64,000 nt of DNA from assembly GCA_030919125.1 (NCBI GenBank), contig CP121470.1, forward strand, positions 310,001 to 374,000, read 5' to 3'. Below the pieces are notes generated by a model. The model made no database searches and was not told the DNA's origin. It saw only the letters and a program-made list of their open reading frames with translations. The stretch comes from Methanoregula sp. SKADARSKE-2 (lineage in GTDB: Archaea; Halobacteriota; Methanomicrobia; Methanomicrobiales; Methanospirillaceae). Shown one piece after another: positions 21,588-30,021 of this stretch (position 1 is its first letter; every line of letters begins with the position of its first letter). A program made the position numbers and the translations under genes.

Positions 21588-22055
21588 TTAGGGAACCTTC
21601 TCAAGATTCAAGGCTGCTGAATTCATGCAGTACCGTTTACCGGTGGGGGGCGGCCCGTCATCGAAGAGATGCCCGAGATGAGCCCCGCACCGGGCGCATT
21701 TCACCTCGGTTCGGGTCATGCCGAACGACCGGTCCGTAACCAGCCTCAGGTTCAATTCGGAGACCGGGGCAAAGAAACTCGGCCAGCCAGTACCGGACTC
21801 GAACTTGGTCGCAGAATCGAAGAGATCGGTCCCGCAGCACACACAATGATAGACGCCATGTTCTTCCGAATCGTGATATCTCCCGGTAAACGCCCGTTCA
21901 GTCCCCAGTTTGCGGGCAATAGCATACTGTTCCTGGGTGAGTATGGCTTTCCATTCCGCATCCGTTTTTATGACCGGTGCGAGGTGCTCGATCTTTCCTG
22001 TTTTTACTACAAAGATCGGAATCGGTTGTGCCTGCCTTCGCTGCTGTTCCTGCAT
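21588..22055 (-). CDS. msrB: Peptide-methionine (R)-S-oxide reductase
   Basis: This 155-residue repair enzyme reduces methionine-R-sulfoxide in proteins. It has the Zn-binding pairs HCVCCGT and CARCGAHLGH, the motif SGTGWPSFFAPV, and the catalytic Cys in GKRYCMNSAAL near the end. GGGAG lies 6 bases before the ATG at 22055. The frame is intact in a region of decayed genes, suggesting selection for oxidative repair in this anaerobe. Confidence 0.94.
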   Translation of the reverse strand: MQEQQRRQAQPIPIFVVKTGKIEHLAPVIKTDAEWKAILTQEQYAIARKLGTERAFTGRYHDSEEHGVYHCVCCGTDLFDSATKFESGTGWPSFFAPVSELNLRLVTDRSFGMTRTEVKCARCGAHLGHLFDDGPPPTGKRYCMNSAALNLEKVP

Positions 22056-22289
22056 AGGGTACTCCCGGATGACTGAGGGCAGACCAGCTAAAAAGAGTTA
22101 TTGGTTGTCCCGGATCCTTCCTACCAAAGAATCCGAGTATCCGGCGTTTTGCATCTTTATGGAAGTTTCCTGCTCCTTCCTTGATGTTCCGGACATCTTC
22201 ACTGGGGTACAGGATATAAGGGTATTCGTTCGAGCGTGTCCCAAGGAGCCGGGACAGTTCTGCCCGGGGAAGAAACATGAAAATGATGC

Positions 22290-22690
22290 TTACTGAGGTG
22301 GCAAAACTTTCGGTACCTCGAGCCGGGCGATGCCATACCCCATGTTGGCAAGTTCAGCAACGAGCGGCTGGGTATCTCCCGGGGTGATGAGCCGGACAAT
22401 CAGATACCCTATGGAGATTAACCGCTCGATTGCCATACCGAGCAAAGTCCCGATACCGTAACCCCGCAGGGTATGCAAAGATATTCCAGTAATCGGTAAG
22501 ATTGGTCAGGACAAGACCGGTCGAAAGAAGTCAGATACCGGTCCTGATAATTCCCATCACCGAGGCAGGATTTGTATGCTTGCGTGCGATATAAACCGTC
22601 CGGATGGTCTCAAAGTCTCCTCTCGAAGATCCGTGCTATCAGGATAACGTGCGGGATTGCTGCCGCTTACACGTACCAGTGCTATACTCC
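22290..22690 (-). pseudogene. UPF0316/DUF5698-like membrane protein remnant
   Basis: The C-terminal part reads GIGTLLGMAIERLISIGYLI, then DTQPLVAELANMGYGIARLE, stopping at 22290. Upstream, in a shifted frame, lie FETIRTVYIARKHTNPASV and MGIIRTGI, an in-frame TGA at 22531-22533 where related proteins have Trp, then LLSTGLVLTNLTDYWNIFAY. Another shift near 22625 separates this from the first helix (IPHVILIARIFER). At least two indels and one nonsense change are present. The family is small membrane proteins of unknown function. Confidence 0.65.
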
Positions 22691-23212
22691 ACTACTCCTG
22701 ACAAGAGATATCGATTCAACTCGGTTGAGTATCTTACGGGGACAATAGGGCAGAAATGGCATTTTTCGGGGTGTGCCCATGTTTTTTTTTTGCTCCGGAT
22801 TTTAGATGATCCGGATAAAATTTCTGTTGTCGGAACTTCCCGTTTCGATCCCCTTTATCTCCGGATTTTTTTGGAAAATTCTGATTTTTATCCGAGACGG
22901 GGACGGTATTTTGTCCCTGCCCCGAGATTGCGTATAAACTGCCGGCACATTTACATTAATTGGACAGGGCAAGCGGATATCTCTACACTCAGGAGGTCAG
23001 GAGCGCCTCCGGGATCGGGAGAGCAGGAGATCAATCTCCGGGATCCGGCAGGTCGGGGGCTGCTCACAAAAAGACGGGGGGTCCCCTTCCGGGCTGGATC
23101 CGGAAAACCTGCTTTCCCTTTGGAGAATTGATCGGGAAAAAGCAAATTTTGAAAATGGGGGTGCCTGAGAATTTAAAAATAAAAAAGATTTTGGGCCGCC
23201 CACCCATCGGCT
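22691..23212. other. No gene recognised
   Basis: Long open stretches occur but none has recognisable protein motifs. An AT-rich segment near 22760-22880 has runs of T. The right end lies just downstream of the aks operon, where its transcript must terminate. Confidence 0.5.
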
Positions 23213-24184
23213 CTAAAGACAAAGCGCGGTCAGTACCACCTCACCAAATTCCCGGGTGCCGGTCGATCCCCCAAGATCCCGGGTCAGGATCCCGGCCGAG
23301 AGCACGGTTTGGATGGCATTTTCGATCCGGAGAGACCCCTCCGGATCCCCAAGATGATCCAGGAGCATCGCCGCACTCCGTAAGGCTGCGATCGGATTTG
23401 CTACGTTCTTCCCGGCGATATCCGGGGCACTGCCATGCACAGGTTCGAAAAGGGCGTGCTCGTCACCAATGTTTGCACTCGGGACCAGCCCGAGGCCGCC
23501 AACAAGATACGACGCGACATCCGAGAGAATGTCACCGAACATATTCGTTGTCACAACAACACTGTAGTTCTTCGGGTGCTGGAGGAGATCGAGCGAAAGA
23601 GCATCGATGAACTTGTCATTGTACGATACTCCTGCCGATTCTGCTTCGGCGATGCAGATATCGCGGAAGAAGACATCCGACTTGAGAACATTTGCTTTGT
23701 GCCCGATCGTAAGGAGGCCGTTGCGCTGCCGTGCGAGGGCAATCGCAGCTTTTACGATCCGTTCGGTCCCCGTCCGGGTCACGAGTCTCAGGGTTGTCGC
23801 CCGGTCATCGGTGCGCTCTTCTATCCCTGAGTAGAGTCCCTCGGTATTCTCCCGGACGATCAGGATCTCAAAGCCATCACCTCTGACCGGGCGGAGATTT
23901 GCGTAGAGATCAAGGGCTTTTCTTATCCGGAGCATCACGCTCTGGTAATCCTTCATCGGGGGAGTGGTGATCGCCCCGAAGAGGACGGCATCGGCACTCT
24001 TCAGCAAGGCGATATCCCGGTCAGCACAGGGGCAACCGGTCCTCTCCCACCTGCCATATCCTACATCCACAGGAAAAAACTCGTAATCCGGATGAAGCCT
24101 GGCAAGAACGGCTTCCGCCACCGGAATGACTTCACGGCCGATACCGTCACCTTCGACTATCGCTATACGACGTCTGCTCGTCAT
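23213..24184 (-). CDS. aksF: Homoisocitrate dehydrogenase-type enzyme of coenzyme B synthesis
   Basis: The protein has 323 residues from the ATG at 24184. It belongs to the isocitrate/isopropylmalate dehydrogenase family: IVEGDGIGREVIPVAEAV at the start, substrate-binding YANLRPVRG and VRENTEGLYSG, metal-binding DALSLDLLQHP, and NAD-binding FEPVHGSAPDIAGK. In methanogens AksF oxidatively decarboxylates the homologous 3-hydroxy acids, extending 2-oxoglutarate toward 2-oxosuberate. Its ATG overlaps the TGA of the upstream gene. Position at the end of the aks run favours this role over LeuB or Icd. Confidence 0.85.
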   Translation of the reverse strand: MTSRRRIAIVEGDGIGREVIPVAEAVLARLHPDYEFFPVDVGYGRWERTGCPCADRDIALLKSADAVLFGAITTPPMKDYQSVMLRIRKALDLYANLRPVRGDGFEILIVRENTEGLYSGIEERTDDRATTLRLVTRTGTERIVKAAIALARQRNGLLTIGHKANVLKSDVFFRDICIAEAESAGVSYNDKFIDALSLDLLQHPKNYSVVVTTNMFGDILSDVASYLVGGLGLVPSANIGDEHALFEPVHGSAPDIAGKNVANPIAALRSAAMLLDHLGDPEGSLRIENAIQTVLSAGILTRDLGGSTGTREFGEVVLTALCL

Positions 24185-24996
24185 CTGTTCCTCCACATAC
24201 TGACCACTTCCTTGACCCTGCGGGCAATCTGGTCGGGGTTTGCTCCCCAGTGAACGACCGCCCCGAACTTCCCGTTCCAGATTCCGATCCCCTCCCGCTC
24301 GGAACGGCAACACCGTGCGATAAACGGCTCTTCTTGGATCTGGTCAAGAGGGCAGATGTTCTCAAGCTCGAATTTCTCTCCGTAACATTCCGTCAAAAAT
24401 TGTCTTGCCGTCAGGCAGCCGGCCACCCGTTCCCCACCAAACATCGGATCGGCATCGAGCGTACGATCGAACCCTGATGCCCGACAGGGAAAGACATCTG
24501 CCTTGATCCTTGAAATATCGTTGATGTGATGGCAGAAGTCTACCGAAAGTTCACCGAAGAGGCCAGCTCTTTCGAGCTCGGTTATGCAGGCCGAGAGGCT
24601 TGGCCGGGGCGGGCTTGCATCATAGACGTGAAGGTTCAGGAACTCCGAGAGATCCGGGTCGAGTACAAAGGTCATGTGCTCGTCAAGTCCGGTGAAAACG
24701 GTGCACCGGAACCCGGTGCCAAGAGCGAGTTTCACCAGGAGGGTCCGGTTATGGATCTGGACTTTCTCCGGATACCGACAGACCTCTCCTGCCTTTGCCA
24801 GTACTTTTGTCGATATGATATTTCGCATCACTCCCTTTTCCTCAGGATCGGGGACTACTTCGAGGAGTTCAAGACCGGTTCCGCTGGAGAGGAAGCCTAG
24901 GTCATGGATAAGGTACCGGCTCAGGAACCAGACTTTTTCATCGCAGGGTTTGGTCGTTGCGAGCCCTACGCACTTGAAGCGCTCGGGAAAGATCAC
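24181..24996 (-). CDS. Uncharacterised protein in the coenzyme B operon
   Basis: This 271-residue soluble protein is not a family I can assign. It starts MIFPERFKCVGLATTKPCDE. Scattered Cys and His could bind metal: DFCHHINDISRIK at about 150, ENICPLDQI and ARCCRSERE near 210-230. The region GIWNGKFGAVVHWGANPDQI resembles a ligand-binding end. No membrane segment or signal is present. It is translationally coupled on both sides (4-base overlaps) with aksE and aksF, so a role in the same pathway, or as a partner of the aconitase-like pair, is a reasonable inference. Confidence 0.75.
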   Translation of the reverse strand: MIFPERFKCVGLATTKPCDEKVWFLSRYLIHDLGFLSSGTGLELLEVVPDPEEKGVMRNIISTKVLAKAGEVCRYPEKVQIHNRTLLVKLALGTGFRCTVFTGLDEHMTFVLDPDLSEFLNLHVYDASPPRPSLSACITELERAGLFGELSVDFCHHINDISRIKADVFPCRASGFDRTLDADPMFGGERVAGCLTARQFLTECYGEKFELENICPLDQIQEEPFIARCCRSEREGIGIWNGKFGAVVHWGANPDQIARRVKEVVSMWRNR

Positions 24997-25463
24997 CGAT
25001 GCTTCCTCCAGTACTCCACAAGACCACCGGCTGCAAGGATCTCCTGCATCCGGGGTGATAGGGGCGGGACCGGGATACGCTCTCCTGCTCCTTCGACCCA
25101 GCCGGCTTTGAGATCAAACCGGATCGTCTCTCCCTCGGTGCAGGGAAGATCGCATTCGATGAGCGGGAGGCCGATGTTGATGGCGTTCCGGAAAAAGATC
25201 CGGGCAAATGACGGGGCAATAACCGCCCTTACTCCCGCCTTCCGGATCGCGATTGCCGCTTGTTCCCGGGAAGAGCCGCATCCGAAGTTCTTTCCTGCGA
25301 CAATGACTGCACCCTTGAGGCGGGGGGCAAGGGCAGGGTCGAGATCTTCGAATACATGCTCCGCCCAGATGCTCCGGTCTTTAGTCCGGAGGTAACGCCC
25401 TGCGATTACGAGATCGGTATCGATGTCAGGGCCAAGGCAGACGCTCTGCCCTTCACTGATCAT
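24993..25463 (-). CDS. aksE: Homoaconitase small subunit
   Basis: This 156-residue LeuD/aconitase swivel-domain protein has GPDIDTDLVIAGRYLRT at the start, GCGSSREQA in the middle and PPLSPRMQEIL at the end. The loop reads YLRT, with Arg at residue 26; in the characterised methanogen pair this loop distinguishes homoaconitase from isopropylmalate isomerase (YLVY-like). With AksD it isomerises homocitrate-type acids. Both ends overlap the adjacent genes by 4 bases. Confidence 0.88.
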   Translation of the reverse strand: MISEGQSVCLGPDIDTDLVIAGRYLRTKDRSIWAEHVFEDLDPALAPRLKGAVIVAGKNFGCGSSREQAAIAIRKAGVRAVIAPSFARIFFRNAINIGLPLIECDLPCTEGETIRFDLKAGWVEGAGERIPVPPLSPRMQEILAAGGLVEYWRKHR

Positions 25464-26677
25464 GCCATCGCCTCCGGTTCGGTGATTTCACCTTCAAGAG
25501 CGCTTGCTGCGGCTGTGGCCACCGAAGAGAGGTAGATCTCGCCACCTACACCCATCCGGTTCCGGAAGTTGCGGTTGGCGGTCGAGAGGCAGACCTCGCC
25601 TTCACCAAGGACACCCATGTGGGCGCCGAGGCAGGGGCCACATCCGGGCGTGCCGATAGTCACCCCGGCCTCAATCAGGGTTGCAAGAATACCCCTCCGT
25701 ATGGCCTTATCCAGTACTTCGCGGGAAGCGGGTACGATAATGGTACGCACCGCGACTTTCTTCCCTCTCACGATCTTCGCGAACCGTTCGAGGTCCGAGT
25801 ACCGGCCGTTGGTGCAGGTTCCAACGAAAACCTGATCGAGCGGAAGGCCTGCGAGATCACAGGCCGGTCTTACCGTATCCACCCGGTGCGGGACTGCCAC
25901 AAGGGGAACGATATCCCCAAGATCGATAGCGATTTCCTGAAGATAGGTACAGTCAGGGTCCTCTCTCCGGTGTGCAGCCTTCTTGCCCAGCTCGGCAAGG
26001 TACTTCACCGTTGTATTATCCGAATAAAACATACCCGCCTTAGCCCCCGTCTCGACTGCCATGTTGCAGAGCACGAGACGGTCATCCATCGTGAGAGTTC
26101 CTGCACCCTGCCCGACAAATTCGAGAGCTTTGTACGTTCCTCCGTCCGTGCCAAGCCTCCCCACGTACGTAAGGGCAATATCCTTTGCCTCAGCCGCCCC
26201 GCGAAGCGCACCATTGAGATAAACCCCGATCGACTCCGGGACCCGGAACCATGTCTCACCGGTCAGCCAGATCGCGGCCATGTCGGTGGCGCCGACACCA
26301 GTTGCAAACGCCCCGAATGCACCGAGTGTGCAGGTGTGGGAGTCTGCCCCTACGACAACTTCGCCGGGAAGGACGACGCCCTCACTCATCAGCTGGTGGC
26401 AGATCCCCCCCCCTATGTCGGAGAAGTTCAAAAAAGAGGTCCGAGCAAAGTCCCGCAGCTCGTGCTGGAGGGTCGCGGTCGTGCTGTTGTTCGCTGGGAC
26501 GATGTGATCGAAGAGGATAGAGATCCGGGATGCATCGCAAAGACGATCGGTCCCGATACTCTTCCACGCTTCAAGAGTAAGTACCCCCGTCCCGTCATGG
26601 ACATAGGCCCGGTTCACCGCCCGGTCAACGTACTCACCCGCGGGTTTACCGAGGATATGCTCAGAGAGTGTCCCCAT
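25460..26677 (-). CDS. aksD: Homoaconitase large subunit
   Basis: This 405-residue LeuC/aconitase-family subunit carries the [4Fe-4S] cluster. Cluster ligands are visible in GTCTNGRYSDL and in GTPGCGPCLGAH. Other family blocks are FDHIVPANNSTT, GVVLPGEVVVGADSHT and a late STANRNFRNRMG. It forms the enzyme with AksE and dehydrates/rehydrates homocitrate and its longer homologues during chain elongation for coenzyme B. Its ATG overlaps the final base of aksA. Confidence 0.9.
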   Translation of the reverse strand: MGTLSEHILGKPAGEYVDRAVNRAYVHDGTGVLTLEAWKSIGTDRLCDASRISILFDHIVPANNSTTATLQHELRDFARTSFLNFSDIGGGICHQLMSEGVVLPGEVVVGADSHTCTLGAFGAFATGVGATDMAAIWLTGETWFRVPESIGVYLNGALRGAAEAKDIALTYVGRLGTDGGTYKALEFVGQGAGTLTMDDRLVLCNMAVETGAKAGMFYSDNTTVKYLAELGKKAAHRREDPDCTYLQEIAIDLGDIVPLVAVPHRVDTVRPACDLAGLPLDQVFVGTCTNGRYSDLERFAKIVRGKKVAVRTIIVPASREVLDKAIRRGILATLIEAGVTIGTPGCGPCLGAHMGVLGEGEVCLSTANRNFRNRMGVGGEIYLSSVATAAASALEGEITEPEAMA

Positions 26678-27801
26678 CAGTGGTCCTCCTTAACTTTTCT
26701 GATGAGTTTTTTCAGAACTTCCGGGGTGATGTTGCACTTGTGCTCGGAATGATCCTTGACAAGATCGAGCACCCTGCAGACCTGCTTGTCGGAGAGCTCG
26801 CAACCAAGCGATGCGACAACATGTTCGAGTGCTTTTTTCCCGGTGTGTTTCCCGAGAATGAAATGGCGTTTCCCGCCGACAAGGTCGGGGGGGAAATATT
26901 CGTAAGACTCGGGATCTTCGAGGATTGCTGCGATGTGGATGCCACTTTCGTGGGAGAATGCAAGTTCCCCGGTTACGGGCTTGTTCCTTGGGAGTTTGAT
27001 ACCGGAAAATCTCTCGACTTTATGCGAAAGTCCGGTCAGGAGAGAGAGATCGTACCGGTCGACTCCCCCATTCATCCTGAGGGCTACAAGGAGCTCTTCA
27101 AGGGAAGCATTCCCTGAGCGTTCGCCGATCCCGTTGATGGTGGTGTGGAGCTGGAATGCACCTGCTTCTGCCGCCGTCAGCGTGTTTGCAACAGCACAGC
27201 CCATGTCATTATGGCAGTGAGCGCAGAATGGCTGGTCGACCGATGAGACAAGTTCGGTCATGATGCGCTGCATCTCATTCGGGATGAGGCAGCCCACGGT
27301 ATCGGCAAAACTCAGAAGGACTGCCCCGTGCTCTGCTGCACTGCGATAGACCTGTTTTAAGAACGGGAGATCCGTTCGCGATGCGTCCTCGGCGGCAAAC
27401 CTGACTGCAACACCGTGATCGCGGGCGTAATCGATCATCTTTAGGGCATCTTCCAGCACCTCTTCTCGAGGCTTTCTGAACTTGAGTTTCACATGAAGTT
27501 CCGAAGTGGGAATAAAGATACTCACCATATCGACATCGCAATCGATAGCCGCCTGGATATCGGATTCGCGGGACCGGGCAAAACCACAAATGCGGGCGTC
27601 GAGACCGAGATTGGCGATGGTTTTTACGCAGAGCGCTTCGTTCTGCGAAACCGCCGGAAAACCAGCTTCGATCACTTCTATTCCAATGGCATCGAGTCCC
27701 TGTGCAATCTCTGTCTTTTCTTCGCAGGAGAAGGAGACCCCGGAGGTCTGTTCGCCGTCTCTCAACGTTACATCACAGATTTCAATATTCCACGGTTTCA
27801 T
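26677..27801 (-). CDS. aksA: Homocitrate synthase-type enzyme of coenzyme B synthesis
   Basis: This 374-residue TIM-barrel enzyme of the isopropylmalate/homocitrate synthase family condenses acetyl-CoA with 2-oxoglutarate, 2-oxoadipate and 2-oxopimelate. It has the catalytic entry DVTLRDGEQTSGVSFS, the metal-binding HCHNDMGCAVANTL and the gating segment HESGIHIAAILEDPESY. It is too short for a LeuA regulatory domain, consistent with AksA or NifV-like enzymes. The aksD and aksE neighbours make AksA the best call. Its start overlaps the end of the upstream TPP enzyme gene by 20 bases. Confidence 0.88.
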   Translation of the reverse strand: MKPWNIEICDVTLRDGEQTSGVSFSCEEKTEIAQGLDAIGIEVIEAGFPAVSQNEALCVKTIANLGLDARICGFARSRESDIQAAIDCDVDMVSIFIPTSELHVKLKFRKPREEVLEDALKMIDYARDHGVAVRFAAEDASRTDLPFLKQVYRSAAEHGAVLLSFADTVGCLIPNEMQRIMTELVSSVDQPFCAHCHNDMGCAVANTLTAAEAGAFQLHTTINGIGERSGNASLEELLVALRMNGGVDRYDLSLLTGLSHKVERFSGIKLPRNKPVTGELAFSHESGIHIAAILEDPESYEYFPPDLVGGKRHFILGKHTGKKALEHVVASLGCELSDKQVCRVLDLVKDHSEHKCNITPEVLKKLIRKVKEDH

Positions 27802-29053
27802 GGCTGCATCCCTCCGGACAGGAACCGGTTACAATAAGCGTCCTGGGTAAATCCGTTACGACAAGTTCCTTTCTCATCGTCTCTTCATCATCCCAGCTGC
27901 AGATGACGGGGTTTGCCCACGCAAGATAAGGTACAGGGTCGTAGGTCGACTGTTTACCGGTCATCGCAGTACATTCATTTTTCATCACGATACAGAGAAA
28001 CGGAAGTCTCTTTTCGTAAACATCGATGAGGGCATTCAGACCGGAATGAAGGAGGGCATAATCGCCGATCAGGGCAACCTTCGTGCTCCGTGATGCGACA
28101 GCAACGCTCGCCCCCATCCCGTAACTTGCTATCCCCACCTCGTACAGTGGCGTCATTCCCAAGACGGAACAACCGGCATCGCAGATCAGTTGCAGGCCCG
28201 TATCCCGGATGGTATTCATAAGGACCCGAAATGGGCAGGCTGCACAGAAGGTCCGGTAGAACCCCCGGTCTTCCATCGATTGCGGTCTCTTCTTGGGCGT
28301 CGGGGGCTTGAGGCAACGATGGTCCCGCACAAACGATCTTCCGAACTCATGGATCTCCCGGAGGGTGGAAGCACGGCCCGGAAGAGGGTGGACGGTCACA
28401 ATGCGGGTACTCCCGGACTCAGCCCCTGTCCCGGCCGGTTCCCCGTTCCACCGGTTGAGGGGGGAGGTGTCTGCCCACGAGAACATTTCCCGGTACAGCT
28501 CTTCTGCCGCAGTCATTCGTCCGTTCATGGTCAGGGTTCGTTTGGAAAGACGACCCTTCCGGTCTTTCCGCATCACCGGCTTACCCTGTACATCGGTGTG
28601 GAGAATGTGGAGCGTGATCCTGAGCATCGCGACCCGGGAGAATCGCTCGGAAGCGGCAAATGCAGCTTCGACCCCGGAGTAACAGGTCCGTATATCGGGT
28701 TCGATGACGGGAATCTCTGCAAGTTCGCCATAATACCGTGAATCCTGGGAAGTCTGGGAGCCCTCAGCCTCGGGATCATCGCCCGCAACGATGACTACTC
28801 CCCTGATAAGACCCTGGGCTGTAGCCTGCAGGAGGGGATCGGCGCAGGCATTAACCCCAACATTCTTGACAATGACCGCCGCACGGAGCCCGGAGAGCGA
28901 GTCCCCAAGAGCATATTCAAGCGCAGTCTTCTCATTGATCACCATCTCCGCGTTCGTCAGTTCGCCCAGCCGGGTTATGGGAAATCCCGGAACGGTATAA
29001 ATCCGGTCCGACTGGGTGAGCAACGCCTTTGCGAGCGCATCGAGGCCTCTCAT
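27782..29053 (-). CDS. Short TPP-dependent enzyme related to indolepyruvate oxidoreductase alpha (IorA)
   Basis: The protein has 423 residues. The N-terminal pyrimidine-binding domain has VINEKTALEYALGDSLSGL with the conserved Glu. The C-terminal pyrophosphate domain has GDYALLHSG at 330 and the Asn about 28 residues later in CIVMKNECTAMTGKQ, the GD-x27-N thiamine motif. IorA landmarks FCAACPF and CDAGCSVLG are present. Unlike true IorA it lacks the C-terminal ferredoxin domain and there is no iorB here. This suggests non-oxidative 2-oxo acid decarboxylation or another carboligase-type reaction. Its place between a radical SAM gene and aksA points to coenzyme B synthesis. Confidence 0.75.
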   Translation of the reverse strand: MRGLDALAKALLTQSDRIYTVPGFPITRLGELTNAEMVINEKTALEYALGDSLSGLRAAVIVKNVGVNACADPLLQATAQGLIRGVVIVAGDDPEAEGSQTSQDSRYYGELAEIPVIEPDIRTCYSGVEAAFAASERFSRVAMLRITLHILHTDVQGKPVMRKDRKGRLSKRTLTMNGRMTAAEELYREMFSWADTSPLNRWNGEPAGTGAESGSTRIVTVHPLPGRASTLREIHEFGRSFVRDHRCLKPPTPKKRPQSMEDRGFYRTFCAACPFRVLMNTIRDTGLQLICDAGCSVLGMTPLYEVGIASYGMGASVAVASRSTKVALIGDYALLHSGLNALIDVYEKRLPFLCIVMKNECTAMTGKQSTYDPVPYLAWANPVICSWDDEETMRKELVVTDLPRTLIVTGSCPEGCSHETVEY

Positions 29054-30021
29054 TCATCCCTCCCGGGTACAAGGTCGCAGCCGCAGCAGTTCGTACACAT
29101 GGTCAGGGCTTTTCTGGGATCGAGATCTGCGGCAATAAGAGCCTGCGAATGCAGGGAGAAGATCTTTTGTATCCTCTCTGCGGACGGACGGGGAGTTGCG
29201 GTCATTTCTGCCACCGGGTTGAGCGGACGCAGGACGGGGATAATGCCCCGGGATGCCAGTTTGTCGATACATGCTTTCATCTCCTCATCCGACTCGCCAA
29301 GGCCGATGATAACATTGGAGAAAACCCGGTTTCTACCGAAGAGCCGGACGGACCGGTCCAGCACCCTCCAGAGGATATCGTAATCAAGGCCGGGGCACAT
29401 CGTCTCAAAGAGTACCGGCGTTGCAGCCTCGAGATTAAACTTCACTTCGGCAACGCCAAGGGCTCTGAGCCGATCGGGGGTTTCTTCGGTAGGGTAAATT
29501 GCCACACCGATAGGAAGACCAAAACGGGTGAGCTTTCGGATAACGTCCATGACATAGGATTCCTCCTCCTCCACCGATGATTGGACGCCGCTGGTAATAG
29601 AGATCGCACTTATTCGATCCTTAACCGATTCGACCATCCGGATAATCTCAGGAATGCTTTTGCGCTGCCGGGAGAGGCGCGGAACATTGCAATACCGGCA
29701 TTTGAATATGCAGCTGCCGGTGACGGTGATAAACGCCTGGTCCGGGCAATGGAATCCCGATTCGAGGAGGTTTCCGCGTACGTGAAGACCCTCAAAAAGC
29801 AGATCGGCAGCACCATTTCCGTAGTGGACAATTTCGATGGGGCTCGCAGGATTTATGGAAAGCTTAACTCGGTGTGCCCCTGATGCAAAGAAGACTGCTC
29901 CGCGCCCGCCCGCCCCTGGCCCTGCGGCCGAGTGGGCAAGGTAGTTTTCTGCGGATTTCCCCCAGGTAAGTTTGGCAGATCCATGCGAGAGGAGCCTTGC
30001 CTTCAGTTCTCTCCACAGCAT
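29050..30021 (-). CDS. Radical SAM protein, BioB/HydE-like
   Basis: This 323-residue enzyme of the radical SAM superfamily has the cluster motif CIFKCRYC (CX3CX2C) at about residue 104-111, followed by a TIM-barrel with ISAISITSGVQSS and VFSNVIIGLGESDEEM. The C-terminus has an extra Cys set, MCTNCCGCD, that may bind another cluster or metal. The overall layout recalls biotin-synthase-like proteins, some of which insert sulfur. It overlaps the TPP enzyme gene by 4 bases and the upstream gene by 19, so it belongs to the coenzyme B operon. The reaction is unknown. Confidence 0.75.
   Translation of the reverse strand: MLWRELKARLLSHGSAKLTWGKSAENYLAHSAAGPGAGGRGAVFFASGAHRVKLSINPASPIEIVHYGNGAADLLFEGLHVRGNLLESGFHCPDQAFITVTGSCIFKCRYCNVPRLSRQRKSIPEIIRMVESVKDRISAISITSGVQSSVEEEESYVMDVIRKLTRFGLPIGVAIYPTEETPDRLRALGVAEVKFNLEAATPVLFETMCPGLDYDILWRVLDRSVRLFGRNRVFSNVIIGLGESDEEMKACIDKLASRGIIPVLRPLNPVAEMTATPRPSAERIQKIFSLHSQALIAADLDPRKALTMCTNCCGCDLVPGRDE

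Noticed and set aside
15711-22690. Selenocysteine or TGA-as-Trp recoding
   Set aside because: The core genes here use Cys and TGG normally and end with ordinary stops including TGA. The affected genes mostly also carry frameshifts or altered key residues.
25619-26752. Plus-strand open frame of 377 codons
   Set aside because: Antisense to aksD, with no recognisable domain or ribosome binding site.
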